DNA of 64,000 nt, taken from NCBI GenBank assembly GCA_963785255.1, contig CAWAUR010000017.1, positions 434,001 through 498,000 of the forward strand, written 5' to 3'. The position numbers and the translations under genes were made by a program. Source of the stretch: Bog-159 sp963785255 (GTDB lineage: Bacteria > Acidobacteriota > Terriglobia > Bryobacterales > Bryobacteraceae). The notes under the pieces are model-generated. The model saw nothing but the letters and a program-made list of their open reading frames with translations. It was not told where the DNA came from and did no database searches. Positions 23,732-32,498 of the stretch are shown here, one piece after another (positions within the stretch are counted from its first letter, which is position 1; each line of letters starts with the position of its first letter).

Positions 23732-26380
23732 GTGACAGGTCACGAAATCCGGCAACGCTTCCTCGACTTTTTCGCCGCGCGCGGCCACCGCGTGGTGCGC
23801 AGTTCTTCGCTGGTCCCGGCGAACGATCCTACTTTGCTGTTCACCAACGCCGGCATGAATCAGTTCAAGGACGTCTTTCTGGGCCGCGAGAAGCGCGACT
23901 ACTCGCGCGCCACTACCGCGCAGAAATGCGTGCGCGCGGGCGGCAAGCACAACGACCTGGAAAATGTCGGCTACACCCGCCGCCATCTCACCTTCTTCGA
24001 AATGCTGGGCAATTTTTCGTTCGGCGATTACTTCAAAGCCGAAGCCATCGAGTATGCCTGGGACCTGGTCACCAAGGATTTCGGCCTGTCGAAAGACAAG
24101 TTATACGTCACCGTATTCCGCGAAGACGATGAGGCCGAGCGGCTGTGGCAAAAGGTGGCGGGCGTGCCCAAGGAGCGCATCTTCCGCCTCGATGAGAAAG
24201 ACAACTTCTGGCAGATGGGCGACACCGGTCCCTGCGGCCCCTGCTCCGAAATTTACTACGACATGGGCGTGGAAGCCGCCGCGCCGGGACGCGAACACGA
24301 GCAGTTTCCCAGCGATGCCGGCGACCGTTTCGTCGAAATCTGGAACCTGGTTTTCATGCAATTCGACCGCGCCACCAATGGCGTGTTGACGCCTCTGCCC
24401 CGGCCTTCCATCGACACCGGCATGGGACTCGACCGCACGGCCGCCGTGATGCAGGGCAAGCTCTCGGTGTTCGATACGGATTTGATTCACCCCATCGTGA
24501 TGGAGGCGGCCAACATCCTCAACGTGACGCCGGGCGCCGACGAGCGCGTGGATACGACGTTGCGGATCGTCGCGGATCATGCCCGCTCCACAGCGTTTCT
24601 TATCAACGATGGTGTGCTGCCGGCCAATGAAGGCCGCGGTTACGTCCTGCGCAAGATCATGCGGCGCGCCATGCGCAACGTGCGCATGATCGGCGTGGAG
24701 GAGCCCTTCCTCTATAAGCTGACCGGCACGGTGGCCGAGCTGATGAAGCCCGCTTATCCCGAACTGATGGAGAGCGTGCAGCGTGTGGCGCGCATCGTGA
24801 AAGACGAAGAGCATCGCTATGCGACCACCTTCCTGGTGGCCGAGCGCATGTTTAACGACGAAGTGAAATCGCTGGCGGGCCACACGATTCCCGGCGCCGT
24901 TTCTTTCAAGTTGTACGATACCTACGGACTGGCGCTCGATGAGCAGGAAGACATGGCGCGCGAGCGCGGCATCCAGATCGACCGCCCGGGTTTCGACCGC
25001 GAGATGGAGCGGCAGCGCGAACGCGCACGCGCGAGCTGGAAAGGCGCCGAGAAGGGGACCATCGCGCCCGCCTATCGGGAATTGGTGGAGCAGGGCCGCA
25101 CGAAGTTTCTGGGATACGACGAACTGGCGGCCACATCGCGCGTGAAGGGCTTGCTGGTGGAGCGCGAGCTGCGCGATGAAATCGGCGCGGGCGTGGAAGC
25201 TGAACTGGTGCTCGACCGCACGCCGTTTTACGCCGAAACCGGTGGCCAGGTGGGCGATCGCGGTAGCTTGTATTTATTGAACGGCGATAAGGCGGCCGAT
25301 GTGTTGACGGCTTATCCCGCGGTGCCCGGGCTGACGGTGCATCGCATCTTGAGCACCGCGCCCGTTCGCGTGGGCGACGAACTGCGCGCGGAGGTAGCCA
25401 CGCCGCTGCGCCTTTCCACCATGCGCAATCATACCGCCACGCATCTGCTGCACGCCGCGCTGCGCCAGGTGTTGGGCACGCATGTGAAGCAGGCGGGCAG
25501 CGTGGTGGAACCGCCCCGGCTGCGGTTCGATTTCACGCACTACGCAGCCATGGATAAAGCCGAGATCGAGGAAGTGGAGCGCCTGGTCAACGAACAGATC
25601 CTGCGCAACACGGGCGTCGAAACCAAGGTGCTGCCGCTGGAGCAGGCGGTGGCCACCGGTGCGATGGCTTTGTTCGGCGAAAAATATGGCGATCAGGTGC
25701 GCGTGGTGACGGTGCCCGATTTCAGCAAGGAGCTTTGCGGCGGCACGCATGTGCGGCGTACCGGCGATATCGGCGTATTCAAGATTGTTTCGGAGGGCAG
25801 TATTTCGGCGGGCGTGCGGCGCATCGAAGCCGTCACGGGCGAGGGCGCTGTGCGGCAATATCAGGAAATCACCGATACGCTGCACCGGCTTGGAGAGTTG
25901 CTGAAGGCTTCCGAACCCGAGCTGATCGAGCATGTGGAGAAGATGCTGGCGCGCGAGAAGGCGCTGGAACACGAGAAGCGCGATCTGCGCAGCAAGCTGG
26001 CGCATGCGGCCGCGGGCGAGCTCGAGAGCCAGGCGCGCACCGTGAATGGATCGCGCGTGCTGGCGGCGCAGGCGGAAGCTTTGGATCGTTCGCAAATGCG
26101 CGAGCTGGTGGATACGCTGCGTAACAAATGGAAAAGCGCGGTGGTGGTGCTGGCCTCGGTCGAGGATGGCACGGTATCCATCGTGACCGCGGTTACGAAG
26201 GATCTGACATCTAAAGTGCATGCCGGAAAACTCGCGGGCGCGCTGGCGCAGACCGTGGGCGGCAAAGGCGGCGGGCGGCCCGACATGGCGGAAGGCGGCG
26301 GCAAAGATCCCGCGGCGCTGCCGGCTGCGCTTGAGCGCATCGTGGCTCAGATTGCATCCGCTATTGAGGGAAAGCAGTGA
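23732..26380 (+). CDS. alaS: Alanyl-tRNA synthetase
   Basis: An intact 882-residue enzyme with normal length. It charges tRNA-Ala and edits misacylated products. The catalytic core includes FTNAGMNQFKDVFLGREKRD, AGGKHNDLENVGYTRRHLTF, NFSFGDYF and GDTGPCGPCSEI. The editing site HTATHLLHAAL is at about residue 566 and the zinc residues in CGGTHVRRTGDIG at about 668. The C-terminal C-Ala domain follows to residue 882. The start is GTG at 23732, placed by alignment with the usual MTGxEIRxxFLxFF beginning. It overlaps the ypdA start by GTGA, so the two are co-transcribed. A decayed duplicate of its 5-prime end lies about 1.2 kb upstream. Confidence 0.97.
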   Translation: MTGHEIRQRFLDFFAARGHRVVRSSSLVPANDPTLLFTNAGMNQFKDVFLGREKRDYSRATTAQKCVRAGGKHNDLENVGYTRRHLTFFEMLGNFSFGDYFKAEAIEYAWDLVTKDFGLSKDKLYVTVFREDDEAERLWQKVAGVPKERIFRLDEKDNFWQMGDTGPCGPCSEIYYDMGVEAAAPGREHEQFPSDAGDRFVEIWNLVFMQFDRATNGVLTPLPRPSIDTGMGLDRTAAVMQGKLSVFDTDLIHPIVMEAANILNVTPGADERVDTTLRIVADHARSTAFLINDGVLPANEGRGYVLRKIMRRAMRNVRMIGVEEPFLYKLTGTVAELMKPAYPELMESVQRVARIVKDEEHRYATTFLVAERMFNDEVKSLAGHTIPGAVSFKLYDTYGLALDEQEDMARERGIQIDRPGFDREMERQRERARASWKGAEKGTIAPAYRELVEQGRTKFLGYDELAATSRVKGLLVERELRDEIGAGVEAELVLDRTPFYAETGGQVGDRGSLYLLNGDKAADVLTAYPAVPGLTVHRILSTAPVRVGDELRAEVATPLRLSTMRNHTATHLLHAALRQVLGTHVKQAGSVVEPPRLRFDFTHYAAMDKAEIEEVERLVNEQILRNTGVETKVLPLEQAVATGAMALFGEKYGDQVRVVTVPDFSKELCGGTHVRRTGDIGVFKIVSEGSISAGVRRIEAVTGEGAVRQYQEITDTLHRLGELLKASEPELIEHVEKMLAREKALEHEKRDLRSKLAHAAAGELESQARTVNGSRVLAAQAEALDRSQMRELVDTLRNKWKSAVVVLASVEDGTVSIVTAVTKDLTSKVHAGKLAGALAQTVGGKGGGRPDMAEGGGKDPAALPAALERIVAQIASAIEGKQ

Positions 26381-27360
26381 ACCAGTTCGATGTGATTGTG
26401 GTCGGGGCCGGCCCAACCGGCTTGGCCTGCGGCATCGAACTGCAGCAGCGCGGCATCCGCACGCTGTTAATCGAAAAGGGTTGTGTGGTGAATTCCCTAT
26501 ACAACTACCCGACCAACATGGTCTTCTTCACCACGCCGGAGTTGCTCGAAATCGGTAACATTCCGATGACAAGTCTGAATGAGAAGCCCAACCGGCACGA
26601 AGCGTTGAAGTATTACCGGCGCGTAGCGGATCACTTTCAACTGAATATCCACGATTACGAGCGGGTCGAGAGAATCACCGGGCACGATGGTGCGTTCCAG
26701 GTATTTACCACAGACCGCTTGAATTGTCCGCTGACTTATACAGCACGCAAGGTAGTTCTCGCCATAGGGTACTACGACGTACCTAACTTATTGGATGTGC
26801 CGGGCGAACACCTGGATAAGGTCCTTCATTACTATAAGGAGCCACACCCGTACTATAACCATGACGTAGCCGTAATAGGAGCCAAGAATTCCGCCGCCAT
26901 CGCCGCGCTGGAACTGTTCTGGACCGGCGCGCGCGTCACGCTGATTCATCGCGGCGCCGGCATATCCGAAAAAGTGAAGTACTGGATTAAGCCAAATATA
27001 GAAAACCGTATCAAGTGCCGCGATATTGTTGCGTACTTTAATTCACAGGTTGTGGAAATTCAGCCGGACCGCATTATCGTCGACACGCCGGAAGGAAGGG
27101 TGGTTCTGCCAAACGATTTTCTGTTTGCGCTGATTGGCTACAGCCCGGATCTTAAGTTCTTGAATTCCATAGGGATTACATTCGATCCCGGGACTCAGAA
27201 ACCGCGCAGTGACCCACAGACCCTGGAAAGCGAGCGGCCCGGAGTTTACCTGGCGGGCGTGATCGTCGCGGGGATGCACACCAACGAAATCTTCATCGAA
27301 AACGGACGTTTCCACGGTAAACAAATCGCGGAATCGGTCGCCCGGAAGCTTTTCACCTGA
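26377..27360 (+). CDS. ypdA: YpdA-family FAD-dependent disulfide reductase
   Basis: The 327-residue protein has the N-terminal Rossmann motif VIVVGAGPTGLACGIEL for FAD, the stretch VVNSLYNYPTNMVFFTTPEL that identifies YpdA/bacillithiol-disulfide reductases, the second dinucleotide motif VAVIGAKNSAAIAALELF for NADPH, and the closing VYLAGVIVAGMHTNEIFIEN. YpdA enzymes have a thioredoxin-reductase-like fold but no CxxC; none is seen here either. In Firmicutes they reduce oxidised bacillithiol with NADPH, and many other phyla carry them. It overlaps the alaS stop (GTGA), starting with GTG. Confidence 0.9.
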   Translation: MNQFDVIVVGAGPTGLACGIELQQRGIRTLLIEKGCVVNSLYNYPTNMVFFTTPELLEIGNIPMTSLNEKPNRHEALKYYRRVADHFQLNIHDYERVERITGHDGAFQVFTTDRLNCPLTYTARKVVLAIGYYDVPNLLDVPGEHLDKVLHYYKEPHPYYNHDVAVIGAKNSAAIAALELFWTGARVTLIHRGAGISEKVKYWIKPNIENRIKCRDIVAYFNSQVVEIQPDRIIVDTPEGRVVLPNDFLFALIGYSPDLKFLNSIGITFDPGTQKPRSDPQTLESERPGVYLAGVIVAGMHTNEIFIENGRFHGKQIAESVARKLFT

Positions 27361-27502
27361 AACGTTTCTGCCCTGAACGTCACGAACAGTATGTGAGTCG
27401 GATGTTTTGTTACTCGTAGCCCGCTCGGGGACTCGCCGGAGTAGAGACTCTGAAACCAAGAGCGGTGTTTTTGTATCTAAGAGCTTGAAGGGGTTGCGCG
27501 CT

Positions 27503-27736
27503 ATGTTAAATACAATTTTAGATGCTTTAATGGGATGTTCTCATCGTAGAACGACGTTCCCGCTCACGCCTTCACGTAAGACCGGTTACGCGCCTGCCAA
27601 TCAGCGCCACTCTACCTATGTCGTGTGTTTGGATTGTGGCAAGGAGTTTGGCTACAACTGGGCCGAGATGCGCGTGGGCGATCCGGTCACCGCGCCCGTA
27701 GCCGGCGAAGCCGCCTTCTCCACCGCGCACCGCTAA
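27503..27736 (+). CDS. Small zinc-ribbon-like protein
   Basis: The 77-residue protein starts MLNTILDALMGCSHRRTTFP and carries a CxH pair (GCSH) and a CxxC pair (VCLDCGKEFGYNW) which together could hold one zinc. The remainder (RVGDPVTAPVAGEAAFSTAH) is not distinctive. The ATG at 27503 is chosen; a TTG at 27407 would add an unlikely N-terminus. Such short CxxC proteins are frequent in Acidobacteria. Partner and role are unknown. It lies downstream of ypdA in the same direction but 140 bases away, and a cluster of four hairpins follows its stop. Confidence 0.7.
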   Translation: MLNTILDALMGCSHRRTTFPLTPSRKTGYAPANQRHSTYVVCLDCGKEFGYNWAEMRVGDPVTAPVAGEAAFSTAHR

Positions 27737-27739
27737 GTG

Positions 27740-27819
27740 AGGCAGGCACTCTGCCTGCGCGGGCCTCGTTGGCCCGCTCTTCAGCGCGCGAAGCGCGCCC
27801 TCGGCGTGCGAGGCACGCC
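27740..27819. repeat. Cluster of four adjacent hairpins
   Basis: Within 80 bases lie four perfect palindromes: AGGCAG-gcact-CTGCCT (27740-27756), CGGGCC-tcgtt-GGCCCG (27760-27776), GCGCGC-gaa-GCGCGC (27784-27798) and GGCGTGC-gag-GCACGCC (27803-27819). They follow the zinc-ribbon gene and precede the MFS gene. They could end transcription or stabilise an mRNA, and resemble REP-like palindromes. Confidence 0.7.
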
Positions 27820-27857
27820 GCTCCAATTGGCGCTTGAATCCTGATACCATCCGGTCC

Positions 27858-29000
27858 ATGCTGATTCTTGCCGCCATCCTCGCCATCTTCGTGTACGGTC
27901 TCATCGCGGCCATGTTGGGCACGCTGTTACCGGAGCTCTCTACCAGATTCGCTCTCACACCCGGCCAAAACGGCGACATTGCGCTGGCGCAAGCCATCGG
28001 CCTCATCATCGCGTCCATCGCGGTAGGCCCGCTGATCGATATCAAGGGCAAGAAGACCGGCCTCCTGCTGGGGATGGGATTGATTGCGATATCGCTGTTC
28101 TTCGTGCCCAACGCGCCCGCGAACGCGCTCGCACCGGTGTTCCTGGCGCTGGGCGTGGGCGGCGGCATCATCGTTACAGCGGCGAATGCGCTGGTCAGCG
28201 ACATCAGCGAATCGCGCCGCGCCAGCACATTGAACTTGCTGAACCTGTTCTTCGGCCTGGGCGGTCTGGTTACGCCGCTGATCGGCGCGTACGTGCTGGC
28301 CGGCAACACCATCGCGCTGTGCTATCTGGTCGCGGTGCTGGCGGTGCTCACGTTCGGATTGCACCTGTTTACACACATGCCGCGGCCTACCGGTGAGCGC
28401 GGTTTCAAGATGGGCGAAGTCGGACCGGTATTGGGCAGGCCCGTGCTGTTTCTGCTGGCGCTGCTGTTGTTCCTCTATGTCACATGCGAAGTGGGCGTGT
28501 GGAACTGGCTGCCACGGCACTTAGAGGCGCAAGGTATCCCGCGATCGCGCGCGCTGGGCATCCTTTCGCTGGGATTCGCCTTGGGCTTGCTGGTTGGACG
28601 CGTGGTCGTCTCGCGCATCCTGATTTCGATCTCGTCGCCGGTGGTTACGCTGGCCGCTTCCATCCTGATGGCGATCACCACCTACGCCATGTTGCAGACA
28701 CGCGACCCGTTCCTGGCGGGCATACTGGTCTTTTGTGCCGGCTTGGCGATGGCGCCCGTCTTTCCCACCACGCTGGCCATGGTCGGCGACGCCTTCCCCA
28801 AGATGACCGCGACCGCCATGGGCGTGGTAATTACGTGCGGCTGGATCGGCCTGGCGGTCAGTTCGCGCATCATTGGCGCGGTCGCCGGCAGCGACGCATC
28901 CCAATTGAAGACCGCTTTGCTGATCATCCCGATCGCTTCCGTCTTCATGGTCTTCGTGACGCTCGCGATCCGGCCGATGCTGGCGCGCCAGGCGCAGTAG
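27858..29000 (+). CDS. MFS transporter
   Basis: A 380-residue membrane protein with about twelve hydrophobic segments. The A-motif-like loop VGPLIDIKGKKTGLLLG is visible between the second and third segments. A later segment reads FCAGLAMAPVFPTTLAMVGD, resembling the FucP/Nark-like sugar and organic-ion subfamily of MFS proteins. Substrate cannot be told from sequence. The ATG at 27858 begins the first membrane helix; a TTG at 27834 is the alternative. A palindrome lies directly on its stop codon and the FtsX permease follows. Confidence 0.88.
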   Translation: MLILAAILAIFVYGLIAAMLGTLLPELSTRFALTPGQNGDIALAQAIGLIIASIAVGPLIDIKGKKTGLLLGMGLIAISLFFVPNAPANALAPVFLALGVGGGIIVTAANALVSDISESRRASTLNLLNLFFGLGGLVTPLIGAYVLAGNTIALCYLVAVLAVLTFGLHLFTHMPRPTGERGFKMGEVGPVLGRPVLFLLALLLFLYVTCEVGVWNWLPRHLEAQGIPRSRALGILSLGFALGLLVGRVVVSRILISISSPVVTLAASILMAITTYAMLQTRDPFLAGILVFCAGLAMAPVFPTTLAMVGDAFPKMTATAMGVVITCGWIGLAVSSRIIGAVAGSDASQLKTALLIIPIASVFMVFVTLAIRPMLARQAQ

Positions 29001-29020
29001 GACAGGCCTCCCGGCCTGTC
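29001..29020. terminator. Palindrome after MFS gene
   Basis: GACAGGCC-tccc-GGCCTGTC, a perfect 8-bp stem starting on the base after the TAG stop. Nearly the same sequence follows the next gene at 31574-31593 (one mismatch, GATAGGCC). Confidence 0.6.
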
Positions 29021-29146
29021 CCAGGCGAGCCACAAGTTTCGGAGCAGAAATGGACGGGTGGTCCCACAACCGGACACCCCAATCAATCGTTCCCGCCGTT
29101 TTCCGCGCTTTCCAAAGTGGGCCGTGGCATGCTCTACGACACTCAA

Positions 29147-31573
29147 ATGCTCACCTTCCTGAAAGATCTGCGTTACTCCTTGCGCGCCATGCGCAGGATG
29201 CCGGGTTTCAGCATCGTGGCGGTGCTGGTGCTGGCGCTGGGCATTGGGGCGAACACCGCGATCTTCAGCGTGGTGAATTCGGTGGTGCTGCATCCGCTGA
29301 CGTATCCGCACGCCGACCGCCTGGCGCTGATCTGGGAAACGGACCTAAAGGATGGCATCCAGCGCGAGGGGCCTTCCGGGCCTAATTTCCTCGATTGGCG
29401 GGAGCAGAGCCAGTCGTTCGAAGATATGGCGCTGCTCGAAGTCGGCACCGGCACGGTGACGGACGAGGGCGAGCCGGAGCAGGTAACCGGTTTGCGCGTG
29501 ACTACGAATTTCCTGTCGATACTCGGCGGGCAGACGATTCTGGGCCGTGAATTCACCGCGGCCGAAGGCGCCGGCAAAGCGCGCTATCCGGTGGCCGTGC
29601 TCTCGAACGGATACTGGAAGCGGCGCTTCGGATCGGATCCGCACGTCATCGGCCGGACCTTCATAATGAACAGCGAGCCATACACCGTGATCGGCGTGCT
29701 GGGTCCAGGCTTCTACCATCCTTTGCCGGCCGATCTCTACGTGCCATGGCCGATCGCCCAGTTGCGCGCCAAGGATCGCGCGGATCACGATTTTGGCGTG
29801 ATCGGGCGGCTGAAACCGGGCGTCACCATCGCGCAGGCGCAAAGCGAACTGAGCGCCATCGCGCGCCGCATCGATGCCCAAACGCCGCGCTTGGCCGGAT
29901 GGGATGTGACCGTGGTGAGTATGCAGCGCGCGCTATTCGAATATATCCGGCCGGCGTTGCTGTTGCTGCTGGGCGCGGTGGGACTGCTCTTGTTGCTGGC
30001 GTGCGTGAACGTGGCCAGCCTGCTGCTGGCGCGTGTCACGGGCCGGCGCAAGGAGTTGGGCATTCGCGCCGCGCTGGGTGCGCCGCGGCGACGGCTGGTC
30101 GCGCAGATCCTCGGTGAAAGCCTGCTGCTCAGCATGATGGGCGGCGCGTTGGGGATTCTGTTGGCGGTGTGGGGCGTGGATCTATTGAGCGCCGTGCTGC
30201 CCAATACGCTGCCGATGCCGCAGGCCGGCACGGAGATCGTGAGGCCAGCCATCGCGGTGGATGGCCGTGCGCTGCTTTTCGCGCTACTGATCTCGACCGG
30301 CGCGGCGTTGATTTTCGGACTGATTCCGGCGCTTGCCGCGGCGCGCGCGGATGTGAACGATGCGTTGAAGGCGGGCGGCCGCACGGCTTCCCCATCCCCT
30401 GGAAGGGCGCGAGTTTGGGATGTGCTGGTGGCCGGCGAGATCGCCCTCGCCGGCATGTTGCTGATCGGCGCGGGACTGGCCATGAAGAGCTTCGTGAATC
30501 TGCAGCACGTGAATCCGGGCATACGGCCCGATCATGTGCTGACGTTTCGCATGCGTTTGCCGACCGATAATCTCTACAAGACCGGGCGGGAGCAAGCCGC
30601 GTTCTACCGGCGCGTGATCGACCAAGCGCGGCACATACCCGGCGTTCAATCCGCCGGGCTCAGCGATGTGCTGCCGCTTGGCGAGCAGAACGATCGGGAA
30701 TATTTCGTGATCGAGAATCGGCCGATGCCGCCGGGCGAGGAACTGGTGGCCGATTTCCGCCGTATCAGCCCGGGTTATCTGGAGACCATGGGAATCGCGC
30801 TGCTGCGCGGCCGCCTGCTGGAGGATCGCGATCGCGCCGGCGCGCCGCTCGTCGCCCTGATCGACCAGACGATGGCGCATCAATATTGGCCGCACGAAGA
30901 TCCTATCGGCCGGCGAATACGTTTGTGGGATGAGTACCGCGAGATCGTGGGCATCGTGGGGCAGGTGCATCATTATGGGTTGGAAAAGCAGCCGGAGCCG
31001 ACCATCTACGCGCCCTTCGAGCAGATGCCGAGCAAGGCGATGGCGCTGGCCGTGCGCACGACCATGGATACGGCGGCGGTGGTGAAGGCCGTGAAACAGG
31101 CCATCTGGTCGGTGGATCGCGGGCAGCCGGTGTTTCAGATCCGCAGCATGGACGACTATATATCGCTGGCCGAAACAGCGCCCCGCATTTCGATGACGCT
31201 GTTGATGGTATTTGCTTGCGTCTCGGTGTTGTTGGCCGCGCTGGGAATTCATGGCGTGGTTTCTTATGGCGTGGCGCAACGCACGCGCGAATTCGGACTG
31301 CGTATGGCGCTGGGCTCCACGCCGCGACAGCTTAAGACGCTGGTGATCGGGAGTGGGATTCGGACGGCGATGGTTGGTTTGCTGGCGGGACTGGCGGGCG
31401 CGTTGGCGCTGGCATCCACACTGCGCGCGCTGTTATTTGGCGTGACGCCGGCCGATCCGCTAGTGATGGGTGTGGTTGCGGCGTTGCTTTTGACGGTGGC
31501 GCTGGCGGCGAATTATGTGCCGGCCATGCGGGCAACGCGCATCGATCCGATGGAAGCGTTGCGGCAGGAGTAG
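29147..31573 (+). CDS. FtsX/MacB-type ABC transporter permease
   Basis: An 808-residue protein of the large acidobacterial permease family. It opens with MLTFLKDLRYSLRAMRRMPG and FSIVAVLVLALGIGANTAIF, the standard start with the first membrane helix. A periplasmic MacB-core domain follows, then FtsX-type helices around residue 270-420, a second core domain (DVLPLGEQNDREYFVIENRP) and a final FtsX block ending MRATRIDPMEALRQE. No ATPase gene is adjacent, so the partner is elsewhere. Such permeases export peptides or toxic compounds or lipoproteins. I use the ATG at 29147; ATG at 29129 is possible. Homology does not support the longer frame opening at 28484, which overlaps the MFS gene. Confidence 0.9.
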   Translation: MLTFLKDLRYSLRAMRRMPGFSIVAVLVLALGIGANTAIFSVVNSVVLHPLTYPHADRLALIWETDLKDGIQREGPSGPNFLDWREQSQSFEDMALLEVGTGTVTDEGEPEQVTGLRVTTNFLSILGGQTILGREFTAAEGAGKARYPVAVLSNGYWKRRFGSDPHVIGRTFIMNSEPYTVIGVLGPGFYHPLPADLYVPWPIAQLRAKDRADHDFGVIGRLKPGVTIAQAQSELSAIARRIDAQTPRLAGWDVTVVSMQRALFEYIRPALLLLLGAVGLLLLLACVNVASLLLARVTGRRKELGIRAALGAPRRRLVAQILGESLLLSMMGGALGILLAVWGVDLLSAVLPNTLPMPQAGTEIVRPAIAVDGRALLFALLISTGAALIFGLIPALAAARADVNDALKAGGRTASPSPGRARVWDVLVAGEIALAGMLLIGAGLAMKSFVNLQHVNPGIRPDHVLTFRMRLPTDNLYKTGREQAAFYRRVIDQARHIPGVQSAGLSDVLPLGEQNDREYFVIENRPMPPGEELVADFRRISPGYLETMGIALLRGRLLEDRDRAGAPLVALIDQTMAHQYWPHEDPIGRRIRLWDEYREIVGIVGQVHHYGLEKQPEPTIYAPFEQMPSKAMALAVRTTMDTAAVVKAVKQAIWSVDRGQPVFQIRSMDDYISLAETAPRISMTLLMVFACVSVLLAALGIHGVVSYGVAQRTREFGLRMALGSTPRQLKTLVIGSGIRTAMVGLLAGLAGALALASTLRALLFGVTPADPLVMGVVAALLLTVALAANYVPAMRATRIDPMEALRQE

Positions 31574-31711
31574 GATAGGCCTCCCGGCCTGTCCAAAAAG
31601 CGGCCTGCGAGGCCCGCACAGGCGGATTTAATCTGGAAAGTCGAGGACCGGCCGGAGGTCCAAAAAAGGAACCGGCGGGCACTCGGAGGAGCATGCCCGC
31701 CGGCCGGTTCC
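31574..31711. terminator. Palindromes after permease gene
   Basis: GATAGGCC-tccc-GGCCTGTC at 31574-31593 mirrors the palindrome at 29001. Then GGACC-ggccgga-GGTCC at 31645-31661 and a long stem at 31668-31711: GGAACCGG and CGGGCA pair with TGCCCG and CCGGTTCC with a four-base bulge. The rest up to 31814 shows nothing else. The site lies between convergent genes, so bidirectional termination is likely. Confidence 0.55.
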
Positions 31712-31814
31712 ACATCTCTCGAGAGCGGAACCTAACCTGAAAGAGGTCGCTTACAATTAATCTGACGCAGGAAATCACCACAGAGTTGCAATACGAATGT
31801 AATCGACCGTGCCT

Positions 31815-32498
31815 TCAGCGCATGTAAAATAGGCTCAATCGCGGCAAGCCCGCGCATTCCAATAAGTTACGCTCCAAATATTGCTTTTCAAGCATAGCCA
31901 GGTGTTCGGCCGTCATCTTGGAGCGATAGGGACGGAGTTGGGCATCGAGGTCGCGGCGGGCATCCAGCAATTGCTCTGCGGACTGACGGTTACGTGCGAT
32001 GGCGAGAGCCTTCTCCTCGAGAACTGTGAGGCGGCGCTCCAAATCTTCCAAATCGGCGTAGTGGATTTCGGATTCGGCGGTGAGCCGCTCCAGCATATCG
32101 GCGATTTCGGCGTAGTCTGCGCCGGCCTGACGCACGCTTTCTGCGTTGCGCGCCATATAATCGCGCAAATCGTTGAGCGGAAATGGTGGCGCGGATTCCC
32201 GCTCTTTGGGGCGCTCGGCCGTGCCGGCCATGGCCTGCGCCTCGGTGAGCACAGCTTGCGCGCAGAACGTAAGCGAGTTCACCATTTGCGTTTTCTTCTT
32301 GCGCCCGCGCCATTTTTCAAACGCTGTGTCGATGCCGCGCAGGACGGCTTCTAGCGGCACCCCCGCGTTCTTCCAACTCTCGATCAGCGCCCAATCGAGC
32401 GGCGATAATAGAAACAGACTAGTGCCCCGCACCTGCTGGAAGTGCGTTTCAATTTCCGTATAGTAATTGAAGTAGTTATAGATCCAATCGTCGTTCAC
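31815..32498 (-). CDS. Unrecognised protein downstream of coaX
   Basis: A 227-residue protein, mostly alpha-helical. It starts MNDDWIYNYFNYYTEIETHF and has GTSLFLLSPLDWALIESWKN, then VLRGIDTAFEKWRGRKKK, and a long charged coil (ADMLERLTAESEIHYADLED to AIARNRQSAEQLLDARRDLD). No catalytic motif is evident. The N-terminal part (a DWALIE-type helix followed by WRGRKKK) may bind nucleic acid. It is the third gene of the birA-coaX operon, its ATG overlapping the coaX stop by four bases. I recall this order in other Acidobacteria but do not know a function. Confidence 0.75.
   Translation of the reverse strand: MNDDWIYNYFNYYTEIETHFQQVRGTSLFLLSPLDWALIESWKNAGVPLEAVLRGIDTAFEKWRGRKKKTQMVNSLTFCAQAVLTEAQAMAGTAERPKERESAPPFPLNDLRDYMARNAESVRQAGADYAEIADMLERLTAESEIHYADLEDLERRLTVLEEKALAIARNRQSAEQLLDARRDLDAQLRPYRSKMTAEHLAMLEKQYLERNLLECAGLPRLSLFYMR

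Noticed and set aside
25274..26416. Long minus-strand ORF of 380 codons inside alaS
   Set aside because: It mirrors the codon structure of intact alaS, is histidine/arginine rich and has no fold-like pattern. It is a shadow of GC-rich coding DNA.
28484..29146. Extended N-terminus of the FtsX permease
   Set aside because: The extra 221 codons are antiframe of the MFS gene and arginine-rich; the family starts at MLTFLKDLRYSLR.
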